Shown here in pieces: positions 5,347 to 5,479 of a DNA stretch of 5,479 bases. How positions within the stretch are numbered: the first letter of the stretch is position 1; each line of letters begins with the position of its first letter. The stretch lies in contig BBCA01000097.1 of assembly GCA_001311805.1 (NCBI GenBank), positions 1-5,479 on the forward strand, given 5' to 3'. The position numbers were made by a program, and so were the translations under genes. Below the pieces are notes generated by a model. That model did no database searches, had not been told where the DNA came from, and saw only the letters and a list, made by a program, of their open reading frames with translations. Origin of the DNA: Lentibacillus juripiscarius JCM 12147. Its GTDB lineage: Bacteria > Bacillota > Bacilli > Bacillales_D > Amphibacillaceae.

Positions 5347-5479
5347 CTTGAGAAGCTTTCTCTCGGACTTTTCGTCCCGCTTTTGAGTGGCTTTAGGTCT
5401 TGAGAAGCCTTCTCTCGGACTTTTCGACCCGCTTTTGGATGGCTTTAGGTCTTGAGAAGCCTTCTCTCGGACTTTTGGC
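5347..5479. repeat. Tandem 52-bp repeat array, right edge
   Basis: Two full units (5347-5398 and 5399-5450) differ at about 4 of 52 positions. A third (5451-5479) is cut by the window end or diverges there. Each begins CTTGAGAAG and carries the hairpin core GAAG-CTTTC or GAGAAG-C-CTTCTC, then CGGACTTTTCG and a CCCGCTTTT block, ending in GGCTTTAGGT. The units abut, so this is a direct tandem repeat and not a spaced array. The same family, in the same orientation, occupies positions 1-63. There is no open frame with a start signal. Confidence 0.85.

Noticed and set aside
5347..5479. Possible CRISPR array
   Set aside because: The units are 52 bp and abut directly, with about 92 percent identity along the full length. 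There are no unique spacers and no cas genes in the window.

Overview
The window looks like chromosomal DNA from a spore-forming member of the Bacillaceae, perhaps one of the moderately halophilic genera near Virgibacillus, Lentibacillus or Oceanobacillus. The genus is a guess. The evidence is a complete six-gene gerP spore-coat operon, a Bacillus-type ornithine aminotransferase, strong Bacillus-style Shine-Dalgarno sequences, and GC-rich palindromic intergenic repeats of a kind common in this family.

Layout from left to right. Positions 1-358 hold no gene. They contain two partial units of a 52-bp repeat, a GC-rich hairpin repeat and a smaller inverted repeat. On the + strand follow a SCO1/SenC copper chaperone (359-997) and, overlapping it by 4 nt, a small polytopic membrane protein (994-1555). 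That protein carries a Met/His-rich motif and a CtaG-like arrangement of residues, and its reading frame is broken at an A7 run. Converging on this pair from the right, on the - strand, is gerPA-gerPB-gerPC-gerPD-gerPE-gerPF (3499 down to 1609). It ends in a clear Rho-independent terminator (1570-1607) and starts behind a candidate sigma-K promoter (3524-3549). gerPE carries two apparent single-base deletions. Further right, also on the - strand, is rocD (4945 down to 3749), with its own extended -10 promoter and its own terminator. Positions 4946-5479 hold no gene. They contain a 42-bp direct repeat pair, an orphan + strand terminator and a tandem array of the same 52-bp repeat seen at the left edge.

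How the genes work together. The SCO1 protein and its partner probably act in copper handling or assembly of a haem-copper oxidase at the membrane. The gerP products are mother-cell spore-coat proteins known to help germinants pass through the coat. Ornithine aminotransferase converts ornithine to glutamate semialdehyde in arginine/proline metabolism. These are three unrelated units sitting side by side, not one pathway.

I see no strong candidate for a wholly new system. The points most worth a second look are the SCO1-linked membrane protein, a short module recurring across all six GerP proteins, the three apparent frameshifts in 0.6 kb, and the repeat families at both edges.
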